Origin: UBA1563 sp041671545
GTDB taxonomy: Bacteria; Bacteroidota; Ignavibacteria; Ignavibacteriales; Ignavibacteriaceae
DNA length: 64,000 nucleotides
Direction of reading: 5' to 3'
NCBI GenBank assembly: GCA_041671545.1
Contig: JBAZBI010000014.1
Span: forward strand, 1-64,000
The notes under the pieces are model-generated. The model did not search any database and was not told the DNA's origin. It saw only the letters and a list, made by a program, of their open reading frames with translations. Below are positions 1 to 8,064 of the stretch, in pieces (within the stretch, counting starts at the first letter, position 1; each line of letters opens with the position of its first letter). A program made the position numbers and the translations under genes.

Positions 1-32
1 AAGTTTATTCATTCTTTTTTCCCCTCACTGCC

Positions 33-92
33 GTCAAGTCAAAGAAAAAACAAATAATCGATGGGTTTGTTTTTCCTTTGACATGACTTGAC
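33..92. repeat. Long imperfect inverted repeat upstream of truA
   Basis: The left arm (33-54) starts GTCAAGTC and runs into AAAG-A-rich sequence. The right arm (66-92) is its reverse complement apart from a 5-base insertion and one mismatch, with a loop of about 11 bases. It could form a hairpin in either strand. It may be the terminator of an upstream gene outside the window or an extragenic repeat; no clear T-run follows it, so its role is not settled. Confidence 0.55.
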
Positions 93-105
93 TTTTAACA
101 TAACA

Positions 106-176
106 GGGAACGCTCGAGACCGTTCCGAATAAATATCATAGCAAAATTAGCACGGAACGCTCGCGAGCGTTCCCTA
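106..176. repeat. REP-like palindrome pair
   Basis: Two related palindromes lie just upstream of truA. The first (107-126) has arms GGAACG and CGTTCC around CTCGAGAC. The second (154-173) is a perfect 20-bp palindrome, GGAACGCTCGCGAGCGTTCC. Both arms are GC-rich in an AT-rich background and sit inside GGGAAC...GTTCCC-type borders, which is typical of extragenic palindromic repeats. No transposase is nearby. Function is not inferable from one copy set. Confidence 0.6.
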
Positions 177-206
177 CGATAAGAAATAATTTAAGAGTTA
201 ACCTTC

Positions 207-992
207 ATGTCCAAGTATAAAATGTTCATAGAGTACGATGGCACCCGCTACAGCGGCTGGCAAAAACAGCGCGACAGCAAAACCATTCAAGGAACTTTGC
301 AGCGTATTGCAGAAGATATTTTCAATACCCGAGAAGTTGATATTCAAGGAGCGGGACGAACAGACTCGGGAGTTCACGCGCTGCGGCAGGTTGCTTCGCT
401 TGATGTGCGAACAATGCTCGCACCCGAAATTATTAAAATGAAGTTCAACGATCTTCTTCCCTACGACATTAATATTATTGAAGTTGAAAAAGCGCATAAC
501 AATTTTCACGCGCGCAAAGATGTTGAGATGCGCAGTTATCTTTATCAAATATCAAAGCGGAGAACCGCGTTCGGCAAGCAGTTTGTCTGGTGGATAAAAG
601 ATAAACTCGATACGAATAAGATGCGATCGACTTTGCAGCTTTTTATCGGCATGCATGACTTCGCTTCTTTCACCGACAAAAACATGGAAGATAAATCGAC
701 AAAAGTTTTAATAAATGATATTACCCTTACCGAAGTTGACGACCTGATAATTATCAGAATTATCGGCTCACATTTTTTGTGGAAGCAAGTCCGCAGAATG
801 GTTGGTGTAACCGCCGAAGTTGGACGAAACCATTTAACCGAAAATGATGTGATAAAATATCTCACCACGCTTCGGAATGAGCCGGCAAAGTTCACCGCTC
901 CTCCTTCGGGTTTATATTTAGAACAAGTTATTTACAAAGGAGAAAAGTTTAATGAAGAATTTTCTCCGCTGATTAAAATATCTAATAAGTAG
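207..992 (+). CDS. truA: tRNA pseudouridine(38-40) synthase TruA
   Basis: TruA isomerises uridines 38-40 of the anticodon arm to pseudouridine in the cytoplasm. The 261-residue product has the usual family length. It begins with the expected YDGTRYSGWQ stretch (residues 10-19) and carries the signature GRTDSGVHA (50-58), in which D53 is the catalytic aspartate. The second RNA-binding half contains the FLWKQVRRMVG-like segment expected of TruA near residues 191-201. The ATG at 207 is the only good start; no strong Shine-Dalgarno is visible. The gene stands alone behind REP-like palindromes and is followed by a long inverted repeat. Confidence 0.97.
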   Translation: MSKYKMFIEYDGTRYSGWQKQRDSKTIQGTLQRIAEDIFNTREVDIQGAGRTDSGVHALRQVASLDVRTMLAPEIIKMKFNDLLPYDINIIEVEKAHNNFHARKDVEMRSYLYQISKRRTAFGKQFVWWIKDKLDTNKMRSTLQLFIGMHDFASFTDKNMEDKSTKVLINDITLTEVDDLIIIRIIGSHFLWKQVRRMVGVTAEVGRNHLTENDVIKYLTTLRNEPAKFTAPPSGLYLEQVIYKGEKFNEEFSPLIKISNK

Positions 993-1016
993 CTGAGGTT
1001 ACTCCCATTGTGATTT

Positions 1017-1080
1017 CTTAGTGTCTTTGTGACTTGGTGGCAAAAAGAAAGTATAAAAAATGAGCCACAAAGGCACTAAG
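1017..1080. repeat. Inverted repeat downstream of truA
   Basis: CTTAGTGTCTTTGTG at 1017-1031 pairs with CACAAAGGCACTAAG at 1066-1080: 15 positions with one G-U-compatible mismatch and a 34-base loop. It lies about 25 bp after the truA stop in the 276-bp gap before the next gene. It may end truA transcription, but the loop is long and there is no T-tract, so a dispersed extragenic repeat is equally likely. The rest of the gap (1081-1268) shows nothing recognisable apart from the GGAG ribosome site at about 1257. Confidence 0.5.
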
Positions 1081-1268
1081 TCATCAAGTTTCACTAAAGA
1101 TATTTCATGAAATTCAACTCCAGCGTACTTCAGTAAGTAATTAACTGCTTTAATGTTTTGCACCGACTTTAGAGGCTGTGTTGCAATTCATTAACTTTGA
1201 GCAATGCCGGGAAATAAAAGTTAATTATCTTTATCTAAAGAAAATAAATATTTAACGGAGCGGGTTTT

Positions 1269-2546
1269 ATGCCTACTTATTTTTTGAAAACACAATTTCT
1301 TCTTTTTGTCCTAACAAGTTTTTTACTGCTTAATAACGGCTGTAAAAAAAACACAACCGAACCGGTTGAAACATTTGCATTAACGGTAGAAGATGTTTCT
1401 TGCACCGAAGCTTGGATAAAAATTACAACTACCAATTACCAAACACAAAATACACTAACCCTTTTTGTAAACGACAAAGCAAACCAAAGCATTACGCTTG
1501 TTAGCAATGATACGCTGCTTTACGTTGATTCTCTCCTCCCCAGCCAAAACTATAAAATAAAGGCAACCTTTGCCAACAACAACCAACTACAAACCACCAA
1601 CGAAGTAGTTGCCAAAACGATGGACACCATCAGCCACAACTTCTCATGGCAAACATTTACCTTTGGTGAACACAGCAGCAGTGTACTTTACGATGTTGCC
1701 ATAATAGATGAAAACAACATTTGGGCGGTGGGGGAAATTTTTATGAACGATTCTCTCGATAAGCCTGACCCGATAGCATATAATGCAATACATTGGGATG
1801 GAAGTAAGTGGGAAGTAAAAAAGATTTCAGTGCTATTTAGAGGTAATTACATAACACCACCATTGGAAGGTGTCTGTGCGTTTTCAAGTAGTGATATTTG
1901 GTTTGTTGGAAGCTTACCTATTCATGGTGATGGAAATAATTGGACGATGTATGATTTACGCACAACTCTAAACCCAAATTTATCATTGGCAAAAGCGTGG
2001 GGTGTAAATTCATCCAATATTTATTTTGTTGGCAGAGCAGGCAGTATCGCCCACTACGATGGAAAAAATTGGCAAAAGATCGAAAGCGGAACAACATTAA
2101 ATATTGGCGATATATGGGGAATTAGCGATGGTAAAGGTGGTTTTAACAAATACTGTGTAACTAAAGATGCATTACTAAAATTTAACAGCGAAAATAGACT
2201 GTCCATAATTAATGCCGAAGCTGGAATGTATTTAAATCTTGCATGGGGAATTTCGGATAGATTGATTTACACTGCTGGAAATGGGGTTGTTCTTTATAGG
2301 AACTATAAGTGGGAAAATATAGATATCCCGGAATTAAACACTGTCTACGGAATTAAAGGACAAAACTATAACGACATCTATGGAATCAGTACAACAAGTT
2401 CAATTTTACATTTTAATGGGTACGGCTGGCACAGTATAAAGACTTTACCAAATAGTGTTTTTTATAGACTTGATGTTAAAAATAATTTAACTGTAACCTG
2501 CGGCTGGCAGGGAGATAAAGCATTAATAACAATATTAAAGAAATAA
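1269..2546 (+). CDS. Lipoprotein with beta-propeller-like repeats
   Basis: A 425-residue predicted lipoprotein. The N-terminus has a hydrophobic segment (about 8-22) ending in the lipobox LNNGC, with C25 as the lipidated residue followed by KK, so it is probably exported and membrane-anchored. Residues about 35-115 look like a fibronectin-III-type beta sandwich. From about 130 on there are repeated units of the form NIWAVG or NIYFVG followed about 10 residues later by HWDG, HYDG or HFNG and W. This repeat suggests a beta-propeller. Ycf48-like propellers carry a similar pattern; the specific function is unknown. A GGAG ribosome site lies about 8 bases before the ATG. Confidence 0.8.
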   Translation: MPTYFLKTQFLLFVLTSFLLLNNGCKKNTTEPVETFALTVEDVSCTEAWIKITTTNYQTQNTLTLFVNDKANQSITLVSNDTLLYVDSLLPSQNYKIKATFANNNQLQTTNEVVAKTMDTISHNFSWQTFTFGEHSSSVLYDVAIIDENNIWAVGEIFMNDSLDKPDPIAYNAIHWDGSKWEVKKISVLFRGNYITPPLEGVCAFSSSDIWFVGSLPIHGDGNNWTMYDLRTTLNPNLSLAKAWGVNSSNIYFVGRAGSIAHYDGKNWQKIESGTTLNIGDIWGISDGKGGFNKYCVTKDALLKFNSENRLSIINAEAGMYLNLAWGISDRLIYTAGNGVVLYRNYKWENIDIPELNTVYGIKGQNYNDIYGISTTSSILHFNGYGWHSIKTLPNSVFYRLDVKNNLTVTCGWQGDKALITILKK

Positions 2547-2561
2547 TAAAGATTATATCTC

Positions 2562-2654
2562 ATCCCTATCGGGATTTTCTTCTCTTCTCCATCCCGTTAG
2601 GGATGAAATATTGGTAGCATCAATTCACCCCGCCACCCAAAGTTCCTTAGGAAC
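2562..2654. repeat. Cluster of three short 5-bp-stem hairpins
   Basis: Three small palindromes follow the lipoprotein gene: ATCCC-TATC-GGGAT (2562-2575), ATCCC-GTTA-GGGAT (2591-2604) and GTTCC-TTA-GGAAC (2642-2654). The last two are followed by GAAATA or CGAAATA, so they look like members of one family of short extragenic repeats. They lie at the start of the 484-bp gene-free stretch 2547-3030. No coding sequence was found in that stretch. Confidence 0.55.
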
Positions 2655-2726
2655 GAAATACCCCAAATTTTATCTAAAAAGCCGGTTTATTGAGCAAAAA
2701 GAAGGAATCAACACACCTAACACCCA

Positions 2727-2999
2727 AAAGTTTCGGCAAAAGAACGAAAAGTTTTTATAAATTATCAATAAGTTTTTATGTTTTATCTAAAAGAATAGAC
2801 AACTGATCAAAAAGTTTCTGCATTTCATAAAAAAAATTTTATGATTGTACGGAAAGATTTTACATTTACTCAGAAAGAATCGATAAATGTGCGGAAAGTT
2901 TCGACAATTTTAAGAAAAGTATTGACAAATTAGCGTAAAGTTTCCCCACCGGAATGAAAATTTTCATCCCCGAAGCCCAAAGTTTCCTCCCCAAAACTA
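2727..2999. repeat. 21-bp-periodic AAAGTTT array (13 periods)
   Basis: The tetramer AAAG, usually in AAAGTTT, recurs in exact 21-bp register. G is found at 2730, 2751, 2772, 2793, 2814, 2856, 2877, 2898, 2919, 2940 and 2982. Degenerate units (AAAA-ATTTT or AAAATTTT) fill the two missing positions at 2835 and 2961. A weaker CA follows at unit positions 11-12 in most units. The rest of each unit is diverged, yet the phase never slips. Both strands have stop codons in the repeat frames, so it is not an intact gene. 21 bp equals seven codons and also two helical turns. Confidence 0.75.
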
Positions 3000-3030
3000 A
3001 TAATTACTCAGTGTTATTGAAAGGTTCACC

Positions 3031-4326
3031 TTATTCAATCTTTCGCAACATCTCCAAATATTTAACTTGCACATCAAACGGCGGAATTTCATCTTCGCTT
3101 CTAAAATCAAACTCCAGTTTCATCTCTTCAAAAAGACGATTGAGCGAAGCGAACATCGGCTGAAGCGGAAAACCATTATCCCGCAAGTAATGAATAAGCT
3201 TTAACGTTTTGAATCCGTCAAACCAGATATTTTTTTGCCGCTGCAGTTGTTCATCTGTTTTTGCCGTGCGCGATATTTCACTCCACGCTTTTTCAAACTT
3301 CTGTTCAATTAAAAAAGCAGAAAGACTTGGATGAATTTTTTCCGCCTCAGTTAAAAGATCTTCCGCCGAAAGATTATTCAATAAAAATAATCGCAGCCAA
3401 TCTTTCAAAACTAAAAACGAATCAAAATTGTAGAGAAGATATTCATTCTGCACTTGACTGAGAAACCGGTTTACCCTCTGCCCGGTTCCAAACGGCACGC
3501 GCCACGATCCGCGCGATGAAGGATAAACAACTGCGTTTTTTGTTTTTCCAATCGGAACATTCTTCGCTAACTTTTCAAGGAAGTAAAAATCCTCTGCGGC
3601 TTTTTGTTTGTTCATCCCTTCAACTTTTATGTAGCTTTCAACATCACAGATGATGGTTGAGCCGATGGTATGGAATGCGTAGGGTGAATTTGCAAACCGC
3701 AAATTTAAAACATAATAGCGGAGAAAAATTTCATAACAGAGAATTGCTTCCCGGTTCGTTTCATCAGCTAAAGAATGTTGAAACGATACAACCGCCGCTC
3801 TTAGATTCCGCTTGCTAAACTCTTCATAAATTTCTGTAAAATAATTTTGCGAAACGGTGCAATCGGCATCGAGACAAACGAGGATTTTTTTATTTAGTAA
3901 TCCATAATTAAAAAGAGAAAGAGCCGCATCCATTCCTATTTTGCGAGCTAAACCGACTCCCCCGTTTTTCTCATCAAGTTCATTACCGGGAGTTGCGGCA
4001 TCGATAAATCCCAAAGAAAAACTTTCGCCGGAAATTTCATCGCTCAACTTCGTGCGTAAATATTCAATTGTCTTTTCGTTTTCAATCTTCACATCTTCCG
4101 ACGAAGAGTTCAGATTATTCACCACAAAAAGAATTAAAATTTTATCGGCATATTTATTATCGGCGTCTGAAAGAGAAGCCAGTAACCTTTTTACATTTTC
4201 ATATTCGCTTATCGCCGGAACAACAACGATCATTTCAATATGTGAGGAGGAGCGCCAGGTTAAAGGGCGGACTTCAGTTCCATATTTGTCTAAATACTTT
4301 TTTACTTTTACCGGAAGAGAGGGCAT
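3031..4326 (-). CDS. Family 2-like glycosyltransferase
   Basis: A 431-residue GT-A fold glycosyltransferase, probably transferring a sugar from a nucleotide-sugar donor. After a start EMIVVVPAISEYENV (31-45) typical of GT2 proteins comes GVGLARKIGMDAA (124-135). Next is the DxD-type metal/nucleotide motif LDADC (152-156, DAD at 153-155). The C-terminal third has no clear membrane segment, so the protein is likely cytoplasmic or peripheral. It is the last gene of a minus-strand operon and its start overlaps the end of miaA by 19 bp. Acceptor and pathway cannot be told from sequence; compatible-solute or lipid glycosylation are possibilities only. Confidence 0.75.
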   Translation of the reverse strand: MPSLPVKVKKYLDKYGTEVRPLTWRSSSHIEMIVVVPAISEYENVKRLLASLSDADNKYADKILILFVVNNLNSSSEDVKIENEKTIEYLRTKLSDEISGESFSLGFIDAATPGNELDEKNGGVGLARKIGMDAALSLFNYGLLNKKILVCLDADCTVSQNYFTEIYEEFSKRNLRAAVVSFQHSLADETNREAILCYEIFLRYYVLNLRFANSPYAFHTIGSTIICDVESYIKVEGMNKQKAAEDFYFLEKLAKNVPIGKTKNAVVYPSSRGSWRVPFGTGQRVNRFLSQVQNEYLLYNFDSFLVLKDWLRLFLLNNLSAEDLLTEAEKIHPSLSAFLIEQKFEKAWSEISRTAKTDEQLQRQKNIWFDGFKTLKLIHYLRDNGFPLQPMFASLNRLFEEMKLEFDFRSEDEIPPFDVQVKYLEMLRKIE

Positions 4327-5222
4327 TTCGATTCGATAAGTTTTTTTGCTTCCTCAAAATCAGCTTCGGGAAGCCAATTAATTACAACCCCTTCCCGTTC
4401 CATTTTTCTGAACCAGGTCATTTGCCGTTTTGCAAATTGATGGATGGCGCTCTGCAGTTTCTGGAACATATCGTTGTAATTCAATTCCTTTTGAAGATAC
4501 AAACCGATATAACGGTACTCCAATCCGAAGAAATTTAATTTCTCAAACGTAATTCCATCGGCAACAAGCTGTTCAACCTCTTCTATCATTCCGTTTTGCA
4601 AGCGGAGTTTCAAGCGTTCGGAAATTCTTTCCTTCACAATTTTTCTTTCCGGCTGAATCCCGATGGTGAACGAAGAGACGGGAACAGATTTATCTGCTTC
4701 TTCTTCCGGATCAGCCTCGGCTACAAGAATTGCTTTTATTAGCCGCTCTTTGTCGAGAAGATCCGTGGTGTTGTGCAGATTCGGATTAAGAAAACGGAGG
4801 AGTCCCAATAATTTTTCTTCCGAAAAATTTTCTAATTCATCTCTACGGTCAGTGTTAAAATCCGTTTTGATCAGTTTATACTTTTGCAGAACAGAGGAAA
4901 GATACAAACCCGTTCCACCAGCTAAGAAAGGAGTTTTTTGCTTTGCAATTATCGACTGAAACGCTTTTGAAAAATGTTCTTTAAAGAGATATAAATTAAA
5001 TTCTTCATCCGGCTCAACAACATCAATAAGATGGTAAGGAACTTCTCTTCCGTTGACAAGAAATTCTTGCAGATCTTTTCCGGTTCCGATGTTCATTTGT
5101 TTATAAACCTGGCGGGAATCGGCAGAAATAATTTCGCTTTCATAAAAATCCGCAAGGGCTGCGGCTAATTTTGTTTTACCGCATGCGGTAGGACCCAAAA
5201 CAGTAATGAGGTTATAATTCAT
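4308..5222 (-). CDS. miaA: tRNA dimethylallyltransferase MiaA
   Basis: MiaA transfers the dimethylallyl group to A37 of tRNAs that read codons starting with U. The 304-residue length is normal. The P-loop GPTACGKT is at residues 10-17, the substrate-contacting DSRQVY at 35-40, and the AGGTGLYL motif follows near residue 101. The gene begins 10 bp after the sensor kinase-like gene ends and overlaps the glycosyltransferase gene at its 3' end, so the three are probably co-transcribed. The functional link between the three is not obvious. Confidence 0.96.
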   Translation of the reverse strand: MNYNLITVLGPTACGKTKLAAALADFYESEIISADSRQVYKQMNIGTGKDLQEFLVNGREVPYHLIDVVEPDEEFNLYLFKEHFSKAFQSIIAKQKTPFLAGGTGLYLSSVLQKYKLIKTDFNTDRRDELENFSEEKLLGLLRFLNPNLHNTTDLLDKERLIKAILVAEADPEEEADKSVPVSSFTIGIQPERKIVKERISERLKLRLQNGMIEEVEQLVADGITFEKLNFFGLEYRYIGLYLQKELNYNDMFQKLQSAIHQFAKRQMTWFRKMEREGVVINWLPEADFEEAKKLIESKCPLFR

Positions 5223-5232
5223 TCAGTAAAGA

Positions 5233-7371
5233 TCAATTTTCAATCGGAAGCAAGATTGAGAAAATCGCGCCTTCTCCCAATGAGCTTTCAACCGAAATAG
5301 TGCCGTTATGTTTTTTAACAATATTTTCTGCAATGGGAAGTCCCAGGCCCATTCCTTCTTTTTTCCCCTGACTCATAAACGGTTCAAATATTTTTCCTAA
5401 AACGCTTTCGGGAATCCCGATCCCGTTATCTTTAAAAGAAATCTTCACATCGTGCAGTTCAGCCGAAGTTGAGACAAACAGTTTTCCGCCGTCCGGCATT
5501 GCGTCGCACGCGTTTTTAGTAATTTGATAACATGCTTGATACAATTCCTTTTTATCGACGTTAACATTTACATCGCGGTCAAATTTCTTGAACAACTTTA
5601 CACCCCGATGTTCAACATATTCGGCAAGCTTAAGTACAATTTCATCCATCACTGAATTGATAGACCTCTTCTTTAACCGGTAAAATGTTTTTCCTTCGGC
5701 ATACGCAAGTGTAGATTGAATTATTTCATTAACATTCGCAACTTGTTCAATCATCAGATCCATAACCTGTTTTACATCGTCGGGAACATTTTTTCGTTTA
5801 ACATGTTCCGCAAACTGTTTGATAGTAAGAACCGGTTTTTTTATATCCGAAAGAATAAAGTTCGTCAACTTGCCAAGCGAAACAAGTTTGTCGGTCTTTA
5901 TTAACTGCTGCATCAATTCAGCGTTTGATAACGCAAGAGCCGCGTGAACTGAAAGAGCTTCGAGAAAATCAAGATCGATCTGAGTAAACTCTCCGCGAGA
6001 AGAATTTAATAATTGAATAACACCGATGATGAGCCCTTCTCTGTTTTTTATCGGGAAACAGATCATTGATTTAGTAGTATAACCGGACATTTTATCAATG
6101 TCGCTGTCAAAACGATCATCTTCGTGAACATCGGTGAGATTAATAATTTCTCCTGTCTTTGCAACGTGGCCGGCAAGTCCTTGACCAATTTTTAATCTTA
6201 TATCTTCAATATCTTCACCGCGCAAAACTTTGGACCAGAGTTCACCTTTGTCATAATCCAAGATGTAAAGAGTTCCGCGGTCTGCCGATGTAAGCGAAGT
6301 TGCGGCTTCAACAATAGCGCGGAGAACTTCATCGATCTTTATGTTTGAATTTACTTTTTCTGCCGCATCAATAATTAGCTGAAGTTGATCTGCAGTTAAT
6401 CCGACGGCAATTTTGTTTTCATTCTGAAAAAAGAGCTGCTGGCTGTTCTCGGGAGAAATAGAGGATTTTTGTTCATCGACCGGTTCATCAACAAATGTAT
6501 GGTTCTTCGGAACTTCGGAAACGCCCCAGAAACTGTCTTCAATTGGTTTATGAAGAAGCGGATTTTTAATTTCCGTTTCTTCAGGCTCCGGAGTTTCTTC
6601 GATTGGAGGCTCTTCTTCAGACGGCAATGAAAAATCCCAGCTTGCGCTTTCAGGTTCAACTGCCTGTGTTTTGGAATAATCGTGCTGAGGTTTTTCTTCG
6701 ATGTTCGTTTCGTTAAAGGTCGATTTGAATTTGTCGGTGTCGAAAGAAATTTCGGGTTCGTTCTGAAGCGGCGGTTCAGTATTGAAAGAAGAAAGATCTT
6801 GAACCGGCGGTTCGTTCAAAGCTACCGGTTTTTCATCTTTTAATTCAAACGGGTCTTCGTTTGATGCAGAAGAAAAAGAATCGAAGTTAAAAGATTCTCG
6901 GGTAATGTTTTGGAATTCTCCGGTCGCTTTTGAAGAAGGAAGTTCCCCGGCTGCGGAAAGACTTTCAAGTCCCTGCAAGTTGTTTGAGATCGTTCTGTTT
7001 GGAGTAATAAGCTCGTTTAACTCTTTTCTTCTCAGTAAATAAAGAGTTGTATTGGTTTCGGCAACAGCGGAAGAGGTACGGGCGGTCATTGCAAGAAATT
7101 CTTTTTCGCCAAAAAAATCGGTTGTGCTTTTTAGAAAAATTCTTTGTCCGTCAACAGGCGCAGAAAACTTAATTTTCACATTCCCGTCTAAAAGCAAGCA
7201 GATATGTTCGGCAGAATCTCCCACTTTATAAATAATGTCTCCTTCTTTAAATTCAACAACATCCTTTGCAATTAAAGGGAATGAATATGAACTTTCAGGA
7301 ACGTTCGAGAAAAGTTTATTTGCTTTTATCAGAACAATCGGTTTTATTTGGGCTGCCATTTTAAATACCAT
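5233..7371 (-). CDS. cNMP-binding/GAF/HATPase sensor protein, Ser in place of phospho-His
   Basis: A 712-residue soluble signalling protein with no membrane segment. An N-terminal cyclic-nucleotide-binding domain covers about 15-125. A long acidic, low-complexity linker follows (about 140-315). A GAF domain covers about 330-485, then a HisKA-like dimerisation helix, then an HATPase_c domain (about 600-710). ATP-site motifs look intact: N620, DNGIGIP (648-654) and GMGLGLP (673-679). In the H-box, where kinases have AHEINNP, this protein has LSDIKKP, so S508 replaces the phospho-acceptor histidine. It may therefore be a pseudokinase, a Ser kinase or a regulator. An alternative start is M5 at 7359. 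First gene of the operon with miaA. Confidence 0.85.
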   Translation of the reverse strand: MVFKMAAQIKPIVLIKANKLFSNVPESSYSFPLIAKDVVEFKEGDIIYKVGDSAEHICLLLDGNVKIKFSAPVDGQRIFLKSTTDFFGEKEFLAMTARTSSAVAETNTTLYLLRRKELNELITPNRTISNNLQGLESLSAAGELPSSKATGEFQNITRESFNFDSFSSASNEDPFELKDEKPVALNEPPVQDLSSFNTEPPLQNEPEISFDTDKFKSTFNETNIEEKPQHDYSKTQAVEPESASWDFSLPSEEEPPIEETPEPEETEIKNPLLHKPIEDSFWGVSEVPKNHTFVDEPVDEQKSSISPENSQQLFFQNENKIAVGLTADQLQLIIDAAEKVNSNIKIDEVLRAIVEAATSLTSADRGTLYILDYDKGELWSKVLRGEDIEDIRLKIGQGLAGHVAKTGEIINLTDVHEDDRFDSDIDKMSGYTTKSMICFPIKNREGLIIGVIQLLNSSRGEFTQIDLDFLEALSVHAALALSNAELMQQLIKTDKLVSLGKLTNFILSDIKKPVLTIKQFAEHVKRKNVPDDVKQVMDLMIEQVANVNEIIQSTLAYAEGKTFYRLKKRSINSVMDEIVLKLAEYVEHRGVKLFKKFDRDVNVNVDKKELYQACYQITKNACDAMPDGGKLFVSTSAELHDVKISFKDNGIGIPESVLGKIFEPFMSQGKKEGMGLGLPIAENIVKKHNGTISVESSLGEGAIFSILLPIEN

Positions 7372-7381
7372 TTTATTTCTC

Positions 7382-7394
7382 TATAATAATTATA
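7382..7394 (+). promoter_or_regulatory. Possible -10 element of a leaderless transcript
   Basis: Only 23 bp separate the start codons of the divergent sensor and glycosylase genes. TATAAT occurs at 7382-7387, seven bases before the glycosylase ATG at 7395. If it is a -10 box, the transcript would begin at or next to the A of the start codon. No Shine-Dalgarno fits in the gap. Speculative; the AT-rich context makes chance matches common. Confidence 0.25.
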
Positions 7395-8006
7395 ATGAAT
7401 TCTTTAGAAATTAGAAACGGAATAAATCATTTAATTGACCGCGACCCGGTTTTGAAGACGATTATATCACAATCTCCGGTTTGCAGTATTAAACGCCACA
7501 AAAATTATTATCAGGCAGTTGTTAGATCAATTATCGGTCAACAACTTTCGATAAAAGCTGCAGCAAGCATTTATAATAAATTTTCCTCTCACTTCGGTAA
7601 ACAGGTTAAACCGGAAATGGTAGCTGCAACGCCGGTTGAGGAATTACAGAAATTCGGTCTTTCGAATGCAAAAGCAAGATATGTGAAAGACCTTTCAGAA
7701 AAAATTCTGTCGAATGAACTTTCGTTTAAAAATATTTCTAAAAAATCGAACGACGAAATTATTGACGAACTGACAAAAGTTAAAGGGATCGGCGTCTGGA
7801 CCACTCACATGTTTTTAATTTTTACTCTTGGGCGATTGGATGTTTTGCCTGTCGGTGATCTTGGAATAAAAAACGCTATCAAAAAAAATTATCGTTTAAA
7901 AGAGCTGCCGGATGAAGCGAAAGTCGCTTCCCTTAGCAAAAAGAATAAGTGGCAGCCGTATCAATCAATTGCGAGTTGGTACTTATGGATGAGCCTGGAA
8001 TTATAG
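7395..8006 (+). CDS. AlkA-type DNA-3-methyladenine glycosylase (HhH-GPD)
   Basis: A 203-residue base-excision repair glycosylase of the HhH-GPD superfamily. Residues 38-58 hold the conserved YQAVVRSIIGQQLS region. The helix-hairpin-helix is at about 126-138 (VKGIGVWTTH), and the catalytic aspartate is D155 in LPVGDLGI. These place it with AlkA rather than endonuclease III, because the C-terminal Fe-S cysteines are absent. It is shorter than E. coli AlkA because the N-terminal beta domain is missing, as in many bacterial homologues. It lies upstream of the sigma factor gene on the same strand with a 58-bp gap. Confidence 0.88.
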   Translation: MNSLEIRNGINHLIDRDPVLKTIISQSPVCSIKRHKNYYQAVVRSIIGQQLSIKAAASIYNKFSSHFGKQVKPEMVAATPVEELQKFGLSNAKARYVKDLSEKILSNELSFKNISKKSNDEIIDELTKVKGIGVWTTHMFLIFTLGRLDVLPVGDLGIKNAIKKNYRLKELPDEAKVASLSKKNKWQPYQSIASWYLWMSLEL

Positions 8007-8064
8007 TACTCGAGCAATTTTCCTTATTTTAAGAATCGAAAATCCAAAATTTACATCTCACAAC

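Noticed and set aside
1081..1200. Possible gene remnant on the minus strand (reads KSVQNIKAVNYLLKY)
   Set aside because: An open stretch of about 30 codons without start or recognised family; could be chance.
2727..2999. CRISPR array
   Set aside because: Period is 21 bp with only about 7 conserved bases and no spacer/repeat structure; no cas genes nearby.
2954..3163. 69-codon ORF on the plus strand
   Set aside because: Mostly overlaps the end of the glycosyltransferase gene antisense and the periodic array; no homology or ribosome site.
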